A stretch of DNA of 64,000 bases from Adiantum capillus-veneris (GCA_014529385.2 CM043964.1:139490029-139554028); one strand, 5' to 3'; positions 24,704-37,992 are shown, counted from the stretch's first letter. Notes: generated by a model not told the origin, from the letters alone. Made by a program: numbers and translations.

Positions 24704-27407
24704 ATGTCAAAGTCAGTTGACACAACAGGCTCAATGCCAAGTTCTTGGTATCTAGATTTTCACTTGCCAAATGGTGGAAGTGATGAGAAATTCCATTTTT
24801 TCTTTCAAGATAAAGAGAAATTGCACTTCAAAGACTGTGGGATTGTTAAGGAGGTAAAGTAAGATTGTTCAAACCTTGAAATGTCTCCATGCCTTGGAGT
24901 AAAGCTACTCAATGGTGACTCCTACTTGTTGGAGCTTGTGGCCTTTTCTCAAAACTTGGTGAAGGTTGATTATGATGGAGTGACAATGACAAAAGCAAGG
25001 TGGTTGGAGCTTCAAGATGACACTCCAAGTGAGAAATTCATAGACTTATATATCTTAAAGCCCTTGGTTTTTAGATAAATTGAGCAATAGAAAGAAGAAT
25101 AAGAAGTGAAAGAATGAAGACATAGGTAAAGCAAGCCAAGCTAAGAATCTCAAGAAGAGTCAGACTCCCTCATTTGGAGACAATAGTAGAAATGTGGCCG
25201 AAGAAAATCTTTCAATTATATCCTTACAAACTCAAGAAGCAAGATATTCTAGTGGATTTGCAACCCTAATGGATTTGCAACTTTAATATATGAAACCCCC
25301 TCAGTGGAAGTGGTTGTGGACTCAATATCCTTAGCTGTGTTGACTCTATTATACAGTTTAAAGAAAAAGATATTGATAAAGAAAATGCCAAAACTTATAA
25401 GAGTGGGCTAGATGGATACATTGGAATTTCACACTATTTTAAATTTGGTGTATAATTTATCCAATTGATCCCAGTCGAGAAATGCAACCTTGCATCAGAT
25501 GGCTATACATGTAGACCATTGTTAGATGTGTATGTGAAATACCTCTTGAAGAAATATGCAAGGCACTCTAGGCCAATCTCCAATGTAGCAAACCTGATGC
25601 TGCATAATCCAATTACAAAAATGCATTTACAAATAGTTGAAGTGCATGGAGACAAGCTATCAACATACCACTATTGGATTTTGTCTGGTCAACATTCCAT
25701 CATAGTGGCTAGAGCTTTTTTGCATAACAACAACACTAAGTATGCTTTGAGAAAAGAGTTCTACAAGTTTAGAACTGCAAGGATAGTGGTAGATGCTCCC
25801 AAAGAGGTTTTTGTTTGAATATCCAACGCGGAGAACATGGAGAGAATAAAAACAATGAAGCACTAGCCTTATGTGGAGGTCTTGAAGCATGGTTCTAGTC
25901 AATGGCTTGCATATTCTAAACCAAAAAAACCCAAGGCAATATTTCCTATCGATTATCTGAGTCAAGCACCTTGGGATGTAAGTTCCACTTTCCTATGCTA
26001 GTTTTTCTTACAAACATGTCTTGAAATAAAGTTAATTTCCTTTTCTTTATTTTGAAGGCGTTTGTAAATGTGGCAAACATCATGCTCGACCATAAATCAT
26101 TTTCCAACAAAGAAGCACACATGGTCATGTACAATGATGAAATCTGCGACCAGTGGATAAACATGAAGCATCAGACATTAGCTGCTCATGGGCGACAACC
26201 AAGCATAACAACCTTTAGATTCCTAAATGGTTGAGAAGATAATGATTTCAAGTTACTACACCATGAGGTGATAGAAGAGAAGATGTGCTTAGTGAAACAA
26301 TCACATCAAGCGGGCATGCTCGTCCTCACTGAGCATGCAACACATTTAAAGTAGACTAGGGTTTTTGAGACACAAATGTTGATGGCATTTAATGAGCTAG
26401 ATACATAAAAAATAGTAGTTATTTCATGGGAAGAATGTAAGTCTCATTATAACATTACGAATGAGATTTACAAATCTTTCTTCAGGAGCTGTACGCAATG
26501 GGTAAATCTCTTGCTACAAAAAGAAAAGAAGAAAGAGCCATTTCTTGAGATCACTAGGGGATATGTGCAGTGGATCATTGCACAAAATAATGGCACTTCT
26601 AGTTTGAAATTCATTTTACTATGGACAATCAAGTGTGTTGGAAAGAATTTGGAAGGCATTGAGTTTCTTTGCAGTGGGAATAGCTCTACAATTCATGTTG
26701 GTGTCTGTATCATCGATACAACACACAAAAGTCTTACATCTAGTGGTTGGAGTGCTATCCAATTTGGTAAAGTAATTGATGGAGTATGTGGAGTAGCACA
26801 TCAACCATCAGAGTTTTTAATTGTCGGATTAGTCAAGTATCAGCATGTTGCTTCCCTAGAGAATGCAATTTTTGAAAGCTAGATGGTATGAAATGCATGT
26901 TCTACCTTCGAGATCCTTAATGGGATAAGAAACCGTCCAAACATGTGCTCTTTGCAAAGTATCATTCTTTAATCAAGGAGAGTATACTGTACACCAACTA
27001 CTCTAGTGTTAAAGAGTCACTGTTTGAGCCAATGCATACTCTCTGCATTGACGACGATAGTATGATGTTATGACCACAACCAAAGTTTTTTTGTGCGGCA
27101 TGCAATCAAATGCATCTGTGTCAAAGAAGAAGATCAAGTAATAGAAATCTTCTCATTAGGCTATGGGACTAAAGAGGCACTACAACAACAGAGAAAGGTG
27201 ATAGCAATTGCATGTACTAGTGATCAAATGACGCAACTGGAAGCTCTTTTCCATTCCATAGTGGAAGAAGACCTTGATCTTAGAAGGTGGGCAGGTGTGG
27301 ATACCACAGAGAAATTCAATGCCAAGGAATCAGAGGAAGAAGAAATTGAAGAATCATTGGATGCAAGTGCTGATGCCATTCTAGAAAAACTACAGGAAAC
27401 AAGTTAA
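24704..27407 (+). pseudogene. Decayed gene with an intron, function unknown (possible ParB-like GQHS motif)
   Basis: A reading frame starts at ATG 24704 (MSKSVDTTGSMPSSWYLDF). It stays recognisable for 2.7 kb despite TAA, TGA and TAG stops and at least two frame changes. Pieces lie at 24704-25078, 25370-25977, 26058-26882, 26880-27066 (another frame) and 27093-27407. The pieces at 26058, 26511 and 27093 share one frame. An 80-bp GT-AG intron joins WD to AFVNVAN in phase. The piece near 25680 has WILSGQHSIIVARAFL, reminiscent of the GQH[RS] motif of ParB/sulfiredoxin-fold domains; this is a motif resemblance only. The C terminus is acidic (ESEEEEIEESLD). It is a dead copy of a cellular or transposon gene; I cannot name the family. 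Confidence 0.6.
25978..26057 (+). other. Probable spliceosomal intron in the decayed gene
   Basis: The donor is GAT|GTAAGT and the acceptor is a T-rich tract ending TTTTGAAG|GCG. Removing 80 bp keeps the reading frame, while the intron itself has stops. Its presence means this copy was not made from spliced mRNA, at least for this intron. Confidence 0.65.
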
Positions 27408-29750
27408 GCTAGCCACCCATGATATTACATCACTTATATTTAGATTATTATTTTTTATCATTTTGACTTATTTGTCCCATCTCAAATCCACCCATGATGT
27501 TATAAACATTGATGTTTATTTTTCTCAATTCATTTTCTTTGAAAAAATGTGAACTTGTGAGTTTGAGTTTTTTCACAATAAATGAATTAGACTTAAGTGT
27601 ATCATATTATATGGACATGTTGTGGCAAATAGAATTCTATATATATATGGTCATAAGATATATTATGTAATACTTTAAAGTTAAGTGATCATATGAGTTT
27701 TGGGAAGAACACCCTATGACTTGGATCATAGAGTTCTTTGTAGACATGGCACCCTACGGCCCTAGGGCCATAGAATCCCCCAAACAAAAATGGGCTACCC
27801 TACAAACTTATGGACATAGGGTGATTACATAGAGTCTCTAAAAAGTCACATAAGCATTTGGACTATCTACAACCTTAGGGACATAGGGTGTCAACATAGA
27901 ATTCCCCAAAAGAATTTGGGCTACCCTACAACTTTACAGACATAGGGTGATTACATAGAGTCTCTAAAAGGGCACATAAAAATTTGAGATACTGTATAGT
28001 CTTAGGGCCATAGAGTGTCAACATAAAATCTCTACAAGGAAACATAAGCTACGCAAGAGCATTTGGGATACCCTAAGACCTTAGGCCATAGGGTTTTGAC
28101 ATAGAATCTCCATAGGGGCACTTTATGGACACATCTTATAAAATATCACATGACACCCTGTGGCCTTTAAGCCACAGGGTGGTTATTCTAGGTCACCTAA
28201 AGACTCTTTAAGTGTCTCAAAAACATTTTTCTTTGTCCTTACTATCTTGTTGAAAATCTTAGGGTCATAGTGTGTGGATTCCAAACCAAACTTATGGAAG
28301 GATATACAGGAGAAGATATGTCAACTTATTTCCTTGGAATCAAAGGGTTCATATACATTAGGGACATATATTGCTAGCTTCTGATTAAGGTTGAATATTC
28401 TATTGAGAATGAAATAATCTAGAAAAAAGACAAAAGGTTTTAGTCCTCAAAATCCCAAAATGAGAGTGAATAGTTGATTAATTATCATTTTCAATCGAGT
28501 GTAATTACTTCTATTGTGAATTGATGGTGTAAGCATGTTATTATCTTTGTATTACAAATAACTAGATTAAACATATATTCAACATTTGTTGTAAATGCCA
28601 ATTACTTGCTTAGACAATGAGCATCAAGTATCAAAGTGAAAATGGTTTATGAATCATTTGTCCTTTGGATTATGTGAAGGTGTAGTTCTTCAATTGCAAC
28701 AAGATTTTATTCAAAGATAGAAAGTACAAGTATTTTGGTCTGCACTATGATTTTTTGTTCTTCTAGATGATGGAGAGAATTGAAATGGACATGTTGAATT
28801 TGTTTTAATGGAGGGAAGCTAGGTCTAGTACAATTTTTTAGTTTTTCATGTGGCAATGGGAACATTGCATCAAGATTTATTGCAAAGAAATGATTGTATA
28901 TTGTATAACAATTGTTTAAGTTTGTAAATTGGATTGTATATTTAGTGGTTAGATCAAAGAGGACCAAATGTGTTGAAGTGATCAAAAGCTTAGACATGAT
29001 AACAAACATTGTGGATGTGTTGCACATTCAAAAATCTTCCTTTTGAATTTTGTGACCTTGATTAGTTTCTTGACCATGTTTTCCTAACATATTAAAGATA
29101 TGCCACCCTTTCAATTCTTTCAAAACTTCCAACGTCCCATATTTTTGAAGATTTTGTTAGACAACCAAAATTATATACAAGGTTATTAGGAACATTGAAA
29201 AAAGTAAATGTGTTATTTAATTTGATAATATAAGAAATAATTTGTGATCATGTGACTTTAAAATCAAGAAACCATGAAATTGAAAACTTAGAAAACTATC
29301 TATCATTTAAAATGAGCACCTACAAAGCTATTGTTGATTCTCTTTTCAATGCTTCCATTTGCACTTTGAAAGCTATTATTAGTATTATTTGTACTTTTCT
29401 CTTTTCATAAGGGCATAAGTTATTGTCAAATTCCAAACTCCTTTTATAGTCTACACTTGCAAAGGACCCTATGGTCTTGAAGCCATAAGGGGGGCATAGT
29501 TTAGGCATCATATGTTTTTAGCATAATTGGACGTATTGTGTGATGGTCCAAGTGACACTTAAGAAGCCAAGATAAATAGGATCTATGTAACACTACAGAC
29601 TCTTATGATCAAATCATACCATGCAATGGTCAAACCATACAAAGAGCACCCTATTGCCCTTGGTCCATAGGGTCCCAATACAGAGCTCGTATAGATACAA
29701 TTGGGTCACCAATGATCTTGGGGCCATTGAGTACTCCTTGTTTATAGTAC
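27408..29750. other. AT-rich DNA with satellite fragments
   Basis: Satellite-related words (CCCTAGGGCCATAG, CTTAGGGACATAGGGTG) recur from about 27700 to 28270 and again from about 29460 to 29720. The middle is AT-rich, with no open frame I would call a gene and no clear repeat. The right edge is the start of the E3 LTR. Confidence 0.7.
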
Positions 29751-30934
29751 TGATAGCTGTGTTTCGGCTCTCCGTAATTTCCATAGTGAGTTACCTCACC
29801 CTACCAAAATCACTTAAACACTGTGGCTATTCTTATCTTTTCCCTGTACATAGGTGTGTGTGAGTTAGGGGGCTTTTCCCATAACTTCTTAAAACCCTCA
29901 ACTAGCTAGTCACTGGAGTAGTTGAGCCAAAAAATAAATAAAATTAAAAAAATAAAATATATTATGACCCAATTGTGTGTATATATTTCATTGTACACAC
30001 GGCCTAAATATAGGGAATTTTCATAATTATTTTGATATTTATTTAAATATTTCTATATAGGTGTGCGTTATTTTCCTATATATGCTATGTACATTTATTC
30101 ACCATTACCATAATATTTTTTACCTATGTATTCTATAAAAAATCATTTTATGCAAGCTTCTCTTATTTTTGGGCGAGAATCCACTCCAAGGAAAAACCTC
30201 AAAGTTACCTTTCACCATTAGTCATGCCTTTCACTAAATTCCTATTTCCTAGAGGTATTTTTTCTTATCTCTTGTAAATAAATATACTTCAATAAAAACA
30301 AATGAGGGTCCCCTCATTTGATTTCTTATATTTTCATATATCTCTTTTTTTCATTTTATATTTATATATAGCTGACATTATTTTAGATTCCATAAATTGT
30401 TTATATATACTAGCATGTTTTCTCCCATCATATCCATGTATTATATTTTGCATAATCCACAACCATGCATATTTTCAAACCCCTAAGAATCAATTAAGTC
30501 ATGCTCTCATGCAAGGAGGGGCTCACCTTTGGAGCCATATGCAAATTCAACAAAAGGGGGGCCACTGAAGACTTTTTTTTTGAAAAAAAACAAGTATTTT
30601 GGTGGGATTTTTTATATCCATCCCCACTCCAAATTTGAAGTGATGGTCAAAACAGACAATGTGGAACAAGAGCTGAATAATAACCTCAAAAAGTTTGGTG
30701 ATTTTTGGAGAAACCACCGGTGAGCTAGGATTTTTTGAGTGACCATAGTCTGCCCACTTTTCTCACAAGTAGCCCATAGTCTTCTCTCACCTCTTTCCAC
30801 TCTTCTACACACACTCTCACACACACACACACACACACACTCATTCCTCTCAATCTCTCACTCAAACCTACACCTTCCATGGTTTCTCTCTCCTTCTTCA
30901 CCATTAACCTCCCCTCTTACTTCCATAGCTCTCA
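29751..30934 (+). repeat. E3 5' LTR, portion shared with the 3' LTR
   Basis: It matches 47173-48335 with scattered substitutions and small indels, for example at CCGTAATTT/CTGTAATTT and CACTTAAAC/CACCTAAAC. The match stops at CTCTCA. Because the TATA-like promoter lies further downstream at 31584, the real 5' LTR probably extends beyond this shared part and the right copy is truncated. Confidence 0.88.
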
Positions 30935-32967
30935 TATGAGCTCTCCATGTACATACACCATCTCTATGCCTCTCTCTATTACTTCCAAAGTACAATTCCA
31001 TCTTACCCCTTCTCTATATACATAAAATTCAACATGTAAACCAAGATTAACCTCTGCAAATTGGGAGATCTCATCAACCAAATTACCATTTTCGTCACGG
31101 TAATCAACCTTGATGGCGGTGGCATAAAGAAGAGAAGAAGAAGATGATGATCGATAGTCATTTTGGGAACCTTCACAAGTAAGTACTTCTTCAAGAGTCA
31201 CCATCACAAGGATTTTCTCAATTCATTCAACCATCTTACTTCAACCATCCACCTCATTCTACCCATTGTAAATATATCATTAACTTTCTACAACACTAAC
31301 GACTAACATACTAACACAAAAATAGCCATTGACCTAACCATAAAAGACACCTTACCTCAAGACATGTGCATAGTAACTCTCGCTCTCTCTCTCTGTCTCT
31401 CTCTGCTTTTAAAACTCTACTTTTGCCTTATCTACCATCAATAATGCTCTCTTTTGAGTCCACATCCATGACTCAAGCAGACAAAGAAGGCCCGCAATGT
31501 TTTGATATTAAAAAAAAATCATAATCCTGATTGTTAGATTGTAAATTAGGATTTCCAATAATCTTAATGAGGGGTCTCCAACCTATAAATAGGCCCCTCT
31601 CCTTCTTGTAAAACAACCTCCAATATCTCACATAGCACCCCAACACTCTATGCGTGAGGAGAGACTTAGGCGCAGCAACCACTTTGTGAGTTTCACTTTT
31701 GGTGTGAGAGAACCTTTCAAGCTACACATTGCACGTGAGAGAGTGTGAGTTCAAAATCTCAAAATCACTATTGTATATGGTCCTCCATCATCAATAAATT
31801 GAGGTTTGGTGCATCAAAGACTTGATTCAACGTTCAAATCTTCGTCCCTCTACTTGTACGATACGGTTTGGTAAATTCAAGGTGACTTGTGTATTTTGAG
31901 TTTCCATCATTTGATCTTGTTTTAGAAAGTGTTTTAGTGTGTTTTCATTGTCAATTTTGTGTCCATTGTAAGAGGGATATTGTGGTGAGAGGTCTCCCAC
32001 ACCCTAAAACAGTGTGAGTGTGTTGGCAATGTTTAGCATTCACTAAGCATTGAGTTAGTTTTGTACAAGATCTATGATAGCATCATAATGAACCATCTCC
32101 ATTTGCAAGTTGTGAGGTATTATGCAAGATCCACTTCTCTCTCTCTTCCTTTTTATCTAGCTCTCTCTAGTCCAATTTGTGTGTGTCTTGGTGTGAGGTT
32201 GCTTGTGTGTGTATTTTGTGGTGTATCTTCTTGGTTGTGAAAAAATCTCTTGCATCCTAGTTCGCATACGATAAATAGGTGGTGCCCATATTTTGTTTGG
32301 GTTTGGCCGTGGGTTTGTTATTTTGTTGTGCTTGTGGTTGCACCACCATAACTAGGTGGTGCCCCCAGGGAGGAGGGCTTGTGTATTTTTGTGTAGGATC
32401 AACCTTTAGCATAGTCAAGTAGTTTGCATGAATCACGAGAATTTGTATGATCTTTTGATTTCCATTGCAAGGCAAAAGGTACACATAATTGTTAGTACTA
32501 AGTTGCAATTTCAACGTGTAATTTGTAGAATTTTAGGACCTCTTAGGTTGGCCGAGATAAACGCTTCAGTGAATCCTTTTATTTTGCCTCTCATTAGGTA
32601 CGACCTTAGTTTGGACGTCTACATTTTTATTTTGTTTTAAAGTACTAGGTCATGCATAGACAATGGATAATGGCCCGGGAATAGAGGTTTTCCCCTTCCT
32701 TTTCACTCCACACATTAGAATAAACATTGCAATTAGTAGAAAAATCCATTTTCAACAACGTATGGTGTTCATGTTTGGTGCCCAAAGAGTAGGAGGAATT
32801 CTCGCATCACCAAACCCTGTCATCCTGCCTCTTATTGATTATCATAGGTCATTTGATGTGAATATTTTTATTTTGTTGTAGAATAGATTGCAATTTAGAA
32901 AACATTATTGTGTAAATATTTTTAAGAAAGAAAAACAAAAACGTGTTGTCACTTTGAAACTGATTCA
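30935..32967 (+). other. E3 rest of 5' LTR and leader
   Basis: About 2 kb lies between the shared LTR part and gag. It includes CT-rich runs near 31380-31400, a TATA-like site and GT-rich stretches. GGTGGTGCCC occurs twice, at about 32279 and 32353, but I could not fix a primer-binding site with confidence. No convincing gene is present. Confidence 0.6.
31584..31590 (+). promoter_or_regulatory. TATA box of E3
   Basis: CCTATAAATAGG sits in a GC-rich pocket of an AT-rich region, the usual form of a plant LTR core promoter. Transcription would start about 30 bp downstream, near 31615. Confidence 0.55.
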
Positions 32968-33931
32968 ATGGAGGCCCAACGTCAAATGTCCGGATATCCT
33001 CTTTTCTTTGGAGAGCCTGGAGAGGATGCAAAATTATTTTTAGCAAAATTTCAAGATGTATTGCCGTATCAAGAGGATAATAATTGATCAAGAACGTGTA
33101 GAAATGTTTGAGGTGGTCCTTAGGAAAGATGCTAGCACTTGGTTTGACTCTTTGCCTGAGGAAGTTAAAGGGAATTACACGGAAGTTGTGAATCATTTCA
33201 AGAGATACTTCCAAAACACTCAAAAGCTATGGCAGGACATTGTTTCTCACAAACAAAAGGACTTAGATGACTACTACATGTATAAACAAGAGTTTCTACG
33301 TCTTTGGACTGCATGGATGAGAACTGCTGCTAACCCTAGTGATGGTGCAGAGTTCCTTAAGAAGGAGAGATTCATAGCCGATCTCTTTCCCACACTCAAG
33401 ATTAAAGTTGAGGCGGGTGCACCTGCTACCTTTGATGCAGCTAAAACTAGGGTTGTTGAGAAGTATAGAAAACTCAAGTGCCTAAGGGGAGAGGTTCCAA
33501 TAGAGGGTCCTAGACCTAAGGAAAAAGTGCAAGCATCAACATCGAGAGAGATTCTTGAGGTAAAAATGGAGGTAATTGAAAAGGTAAATGAATCCTTAAG
33601 TAACTTGTCAATTCACCTTGCACAAATTTTAGGTCCCAAGGGACAAGCAAAGAAGTCAGAAGAGCGAGAGCCACCACAACCTAGGAGAGTCTTGCAATGT
33701 TGGAATTGCGGAGAGTCTGGACATGGGATGTATAATTGTCCTTGGCCTCGTGGGGAGCCAGGGAGACCTAAATTGAACTACCCAGTGATGAATGTAGGTG
33801 AAGGAGCTGGTCAACAACCACGGCTTCTAAAAATCCCAAAATGGAGCAAGACCACCTCCATGAGGAGTGGAAGGAGTTCCACCTTTGCCAGACCCAAATG
33901 TACATGTGGTAGAGGTGACAAATTCCAATGA
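32968..33931 (+). pseudogene. gag: E3 gag
   Basis: ATG 32968 opens the N-terminal part (MEAQRQMSGYPLFFGEPGED), which stops at TGA near 33085. The capsid-like part continues in another frame (DASTWFDSLPEEVKG, then YMYKQEFLRLWTAW), as expected after a one-base indel. A normal CCHC zinc knuckle follows (CWNCGESGHGMYNC, bases about 33700-33741). After it the frame shifts again into the protease frame. Gag would package the element RNA; this copy cannot make it intact. Confidence 0.88.
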
Positions 33932-34652
33932 GGTTGACTTGGAAGCAAATGGCATTAAGTGTGGCCGTGGAAAAGGTAAGGAGAAAGAAGGAGTCACGTC
34001 ACAAAGTGATCATGGACGAGAAAAGAAGGCAAAGGAGACCAAGGAAACCAAGAGGACTCGACGTCGTATCAACCTCCAAGACTTCTCTCTTGGACATGGT
34101 ATGGCTCCGTACAGCTTGTTGAAATCCATGAAAGGTAAGGGTCGTGATATCTCATGGACTCAATTTCTTGCATTATGTCCACAAGTTAGGAGGGATTTAA
34201 CAAGGGAAGTTAACACTAGGAGAAAGGTAAAAGAGAGTGTGATTGCACAAGCTGAAATGAATGAGGACATTACGCGTGTGCTATATTGCTACATCAAAGG
34301 GAGATTGGTTAGGAAAGGTCTAGTGGATGGGGGTGCACAAATTTGCATCATGATGGAGGGACTCATGCAAAGACTAGGCATGCACATCCATGAGACACCT
34401 GAAATCAAAGTCAAGATGGCAAACAATAGCAAGGCTAAGCGTGTAGGCATTTGTAAAAATGTTTTTGTGGAGGCCTTTGGCATTAAGAAGGCAGTGGATT
34501 TTTATGTTATGTCGACCAAGGGCAATGGCTATCCATTTATCCTTAGAAGACCATGGCTAATGAAAATGCGAGCTTTGCAGGATTGGGAGAGTGGGAAGTT
34601 AATTTGTAGGAATGACAATCATAAGAAGGTTGTCTTTGACATGAAGGAGTAA
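33867..34652 (+). pseudogene. pol: E3 protease region
   Basis: This 261-codon frame overlaps the end of gag by about 65 bp in another frame. It begins with a charged linker (KGKEKEGVTSQSDHGREKKA). A retropepsin-like domain follows, with LVDGGAQICIM at bases 34320-34352 and the C-terminal PFILRRPWLMKMRALQDW. The catalytic triplet is D-G-G rather than D-S/T-G; Gly here may be a natural variant of Tat-type proteases or a mutation. It ends at TAA 34650-34652, after which the same frame continues into the RT linker. Confidence 0.8.
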
Positions 34653-36340
34653 TGCCAAGAGGACCTCCATGAAGAATCATCTCAAAGTGAGACAGAAGAA
34701 GATTGGACCGATAACACTTCAGAAGAAGAAAGTAGCGGTAGCATTGCTGAAGAGGAGTCTTCCATCAAAGTCATGGGGGTAAGGTTTAAGCCAACCAACC
34801 AAGAGACCTCTTGTAAAGGTTTGGAGGAGGGAGGTTCCCAAGAGAACCAACATGTAAAAGATGAAGGAATGTTAGAAGGTATGTTGTCTACAACACTTAC
34901 AAAGGATGAAAGAGAGGAGTTCAAAGGTGTGTTAAGGAAATTTCCTAAGCTATTTGCTAAAGACTACACCGACGTGCGTGGAATAGATGATGTTCAACAC
35001 AATATCGAGGTAAAGCCAGAGGCCAAACCTAAAGCTCAAAAGCTACGAAGGCTAGGAGTCATCAAGGAGCAGGCTCTACTCAAGGAGGTAAGAAATCTTC
35101 TAGCAGCAGGTTTCATTTATCCACTGGAGAATTCAAAGTGGGTCTCTCCCATTGTTGTCACTCCCAAGAAAAAAGACAAGTAGAGGGTGTGTGTGGATTA
35201 CCGTCCGCTCAATGAGGCAACAAAAAGAGATCACTTTCCGCTCCCATTTCAGGATGAGATACTAAATGAGGTAGCTGGTCATGAGAAGTACAGTGTATGT
35301 GATGGCTACTCAGGTTACTTTCAAATTGGGATTGCATTGGAGGACCAATTGAAAACAACCTTTATCACTCCTTGGGGTTGTTATGCTTTTAGAGCCATGC
35401 CATTTGGTCTGACAAATGCTCTTGCAACATTCCAACATTTCATGAACATGGTGTTTCAAGCATTCTTTGGAAAGTCAATTAGGGTGTTCATTGATTATTT
35501 GTGCATTCATAGCTCAAAATCATTGCATCTACAAAGGGTAGAAGAAGGTTTAAAGAAGCTCTACAACATGGGAGGTCAACTCAACCCCGACAAGTACATA
35601 GGTGACGATGCAGTGATCTTGCTTGGTCACAAGGTTTCCTATAAAGTCATTGAGGTGGATCCTTCAAAGGCAAAGGCTCTTATTGAGCTCCCATCACCCA
35701 AGAATCTCAAAGAGGTCATCTCATTCATTCAAAAGGTAAAGTATATGTCACGCTTCATTCACTTAGCTTCGGAGTTGCTTCACCCTTTGCAAAAGCTGAC
35801 ACAACAATTAGAATTTGCATGGTCTGATGAGCTTGAGGAGTACTTTTGTAACATTAAAGTCATTTTGTCAGAGCTACCAACACTCATGCCTCCTTGTTGG
35901 GAGTACACATTCTTTGTTAGCTCTAGTGTTGGGAAAGAAACAATTGGTGCGGTTTTGATAATGCAAGATCGCCACAGTACCAGGATGCGACCCATCTACT
36001 TTGCTAGTAGGTTCATGAATGCCTTGGAGAGAGCCTATTGGAGGCAGAACTCGTGATGCTTTCTCTCATGTTTGCGGTGAGAAAGTTTAGATCCTACTTG
36101 CTACCAAAATCTTTTGTAATTCTCACTGCAAAAAAATTGTTCCCTTGGGTGTCATCTCAAATGAATCTTAGTACTAGGATCTCAAAGTGGATTATGGAGT
36201 TGCAAGAGTTTCAATACTCTTTCAAGGTAGAAGATAGTCTGCGTGCACAATTGGCAGGGATTCTCACTTATAGGGTGCATGAAAAGGAGATTAAGGTTCC
36301 TGAAGTAAAGACCCTACCATTGCCACCACCAAAAAGTATT
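34653..36340 (+). pseudogene. pol: E3 reverse transcriptase and first RNase H
   Basis: RT is recognisable from KLFAKDYTDVRGIDDVQHN through VSPIVVTPKKK, VCVDYRPLNEATKRDHFPLP and MPFGLTNALATFQHFMN. An in-frame TAG lies at 35181-35183. The polymerase motif reads FIDY (35487-35498) where Y/F-x-D-D is expected, so one catalytic Asp is lost. The adjoining RNase H has YTFFVSSSVGKETIGAVL and LTAKKLF in the places of the catalytic D-A-S and T-D-H motifs, so it looks inactive. A frameshift near 36040 follows AYWR. Loss of the first RNase H agrees with the known degeneration of that domain in elements that gained a second one. Confidence 0.88.
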
Positions 36341-36400
36341 CCTAATTCTTTTACCTTGTCCTTTGATGGAGCTTTTCGACGAGTCACAGGAAAAGCAGGG
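36340..36400 (+). pseudogene. pol: E3 second RNase H, 5' part, cut by E4
   Basis: SFTLSFDGAFRRVTGKAG carries the first catalytic Asp (FDGA) of a plant-type second RNase H. The coding sequence is interrupted by E4 right after it and resumes at 45315 in the same frame once E4 and one target copy are discounted. Confidence 0.88.
36396..36400. other. E4 target-site duplication, left copy (CAGGG)
   Basis: CAGGG directly precedes the E4 LTR start TGTAACATTT. The same five bases follow the other E4 LTR at 45310. Confidence 0.95.
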
Positions 36401-37992
36401 TGTAACATTTAATGGCCTAAAATCTTTTGTGTAGCGGAATTTAGCATGAACATAGTGGGCATTTCATTAGAGTTGATTCCTAATGAGAATTACAAGAGTG
36501 CTTGGGTGGAGAGAGAGCAACAAAAAGCATAACACCTAGTTAGATAGCATCGACAATACTTTCAAAAGAGAGAGCAATTAAGCTATTGACAACAGTTGAG
36601 GACCGGATTTGCATGGAGCCGGTCCCCCCTCCAAAAGGCTTTGTATTATGGTTTCTCCCATCAAGAGAGTCATTGTACAATACAATTCTTTGTGTTCCTT
36701 CAAGACTAGCTAGTGCAATGAAGATGGAAGCTTCATACACCAAGCAAAACACTTAATCAAACACAACTTGAATTATCCCCGTTCTCAGACCCAAGACCTC
36801 ACACACCTTCGAAGATGGTGAGAGCTAGCAGGGTATGAGAGTAGATTGAGAGGAAAAAGAAGTATCTTACGAGAAAGAAGTACATCTCCTCACATAATCA
36901 CTCATATTAGCATAGCTTAGCTTAGTAATTATCTTGGTAGAGAAGATGAGCATGCATTGAAGCTTGGCTCTTGGTTGGATTTGCATCCACATGCCAAGAG
37001 AGTGTTGATGTAGGCTTCTATCTCACAAGCTTGGAGTAGGTGATGAGCTCTCCATTAAAGCTTGGGAGGAGATAGAGTATTTTCCCTTCACACATGGTCA
37101 AGTGTGAGAGTGTGTGTGTCAATGCCAAGCAAAAATCAGCCCCCCCTCTCTCTTGGGCGAGCCCTAGCTGCTAAGTTAGTCTGGCTTTTGCCTCATTGGA
37201 CCTCCCCAGGTCAAGCCAATAGGGATTAAGCAGCATAAGTGATAGCCTTCTGACATGTGTCCCCCTTTCCCCTTTTGTGAGAGCTTTAGATAATTAAATA
37301 ATTAAACTAAACTCTCATTGGACCCCTTTGCCTCCTGGCCAATAGGAATCAGGCAAGCCATGGGGCTCCTGAATGCTCATTGGACCCCTTGGGAGACTGC
37401 CCAATAGTCTTCTAGGACACTTAATTCTTATTGGTTTCTTTTATTAAATGTTTTTAAATTAATTAAACTAGATTTACTCTAGCCTAATTCTCATTGGTCC
37501 ACTTCAAGGGTCTTCCAATAGGAATTGGGCACACCTTGTGGGCATCTGGCCTAGGGAGCTGACATGTGTCCCTCATTCCCTTTGTGTAAAGGGAGCTTGT
37601 GTGTGTGTGTGTGGCTTTCTCTCTCATCCCCTAGCTTTGGGGCTCGCCCCCTCCCATGTAGGGATATGCAAAGACTTTTTGAGCTCACACTAAGCATCCA
37701 ATTTTCCCTAGGGTTAACCTTTGGACACAACCTTTGAATTTTGGAACCTTAGCATTTTGGAAGTCTTAATGGGCTGAACCTTAGGGTCTTTTTGGCCCAT
37801 TGTTTCACATGGCTCTTTTGCAGATGGCCCCCCCTTTGGATCCCTATTTTCCCTCCTTTGGATCCCTACTGTGGCCGGTCTGCTAACTTAACCAATATTC
37901 TAGCTTTTTCTCCCTTGGCACTTCCCCACATTAAATGATCAGTTTAATATGAGAAAATCATTTAGGAGAATTAGATATTGATTATTATGACA
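36401..37992 (-). repeat. E4 3' LTR
   Basis: It runs from TGTAACATTT to ATTATGACA on the plus strand. It differs from the 43718-45309 copy at about three positions seen by eye (ATTATCTT/ATTAGCTT, GATGGCCCC/GATGTCCCC, CTACTGTGG/CTACTATGG). It contains the CCAAT/ATTGG cluster at about 37190-37530. Confidence 0.97.

Noticed and set aside
30302-30568. 88-codon frame, near-identical copy at 47718-47984
   Set aside because: It lies within the E3 LTRs, is hydrophobic from AT-rich DNA, and has no domain.
36540-36752. 70-codon minus-strand frame, identical copy at 43857-44069
   Set aside because: It lies within the E4 LTRs. It may be transcribed leader but shows no domain and is disrupted in E2.
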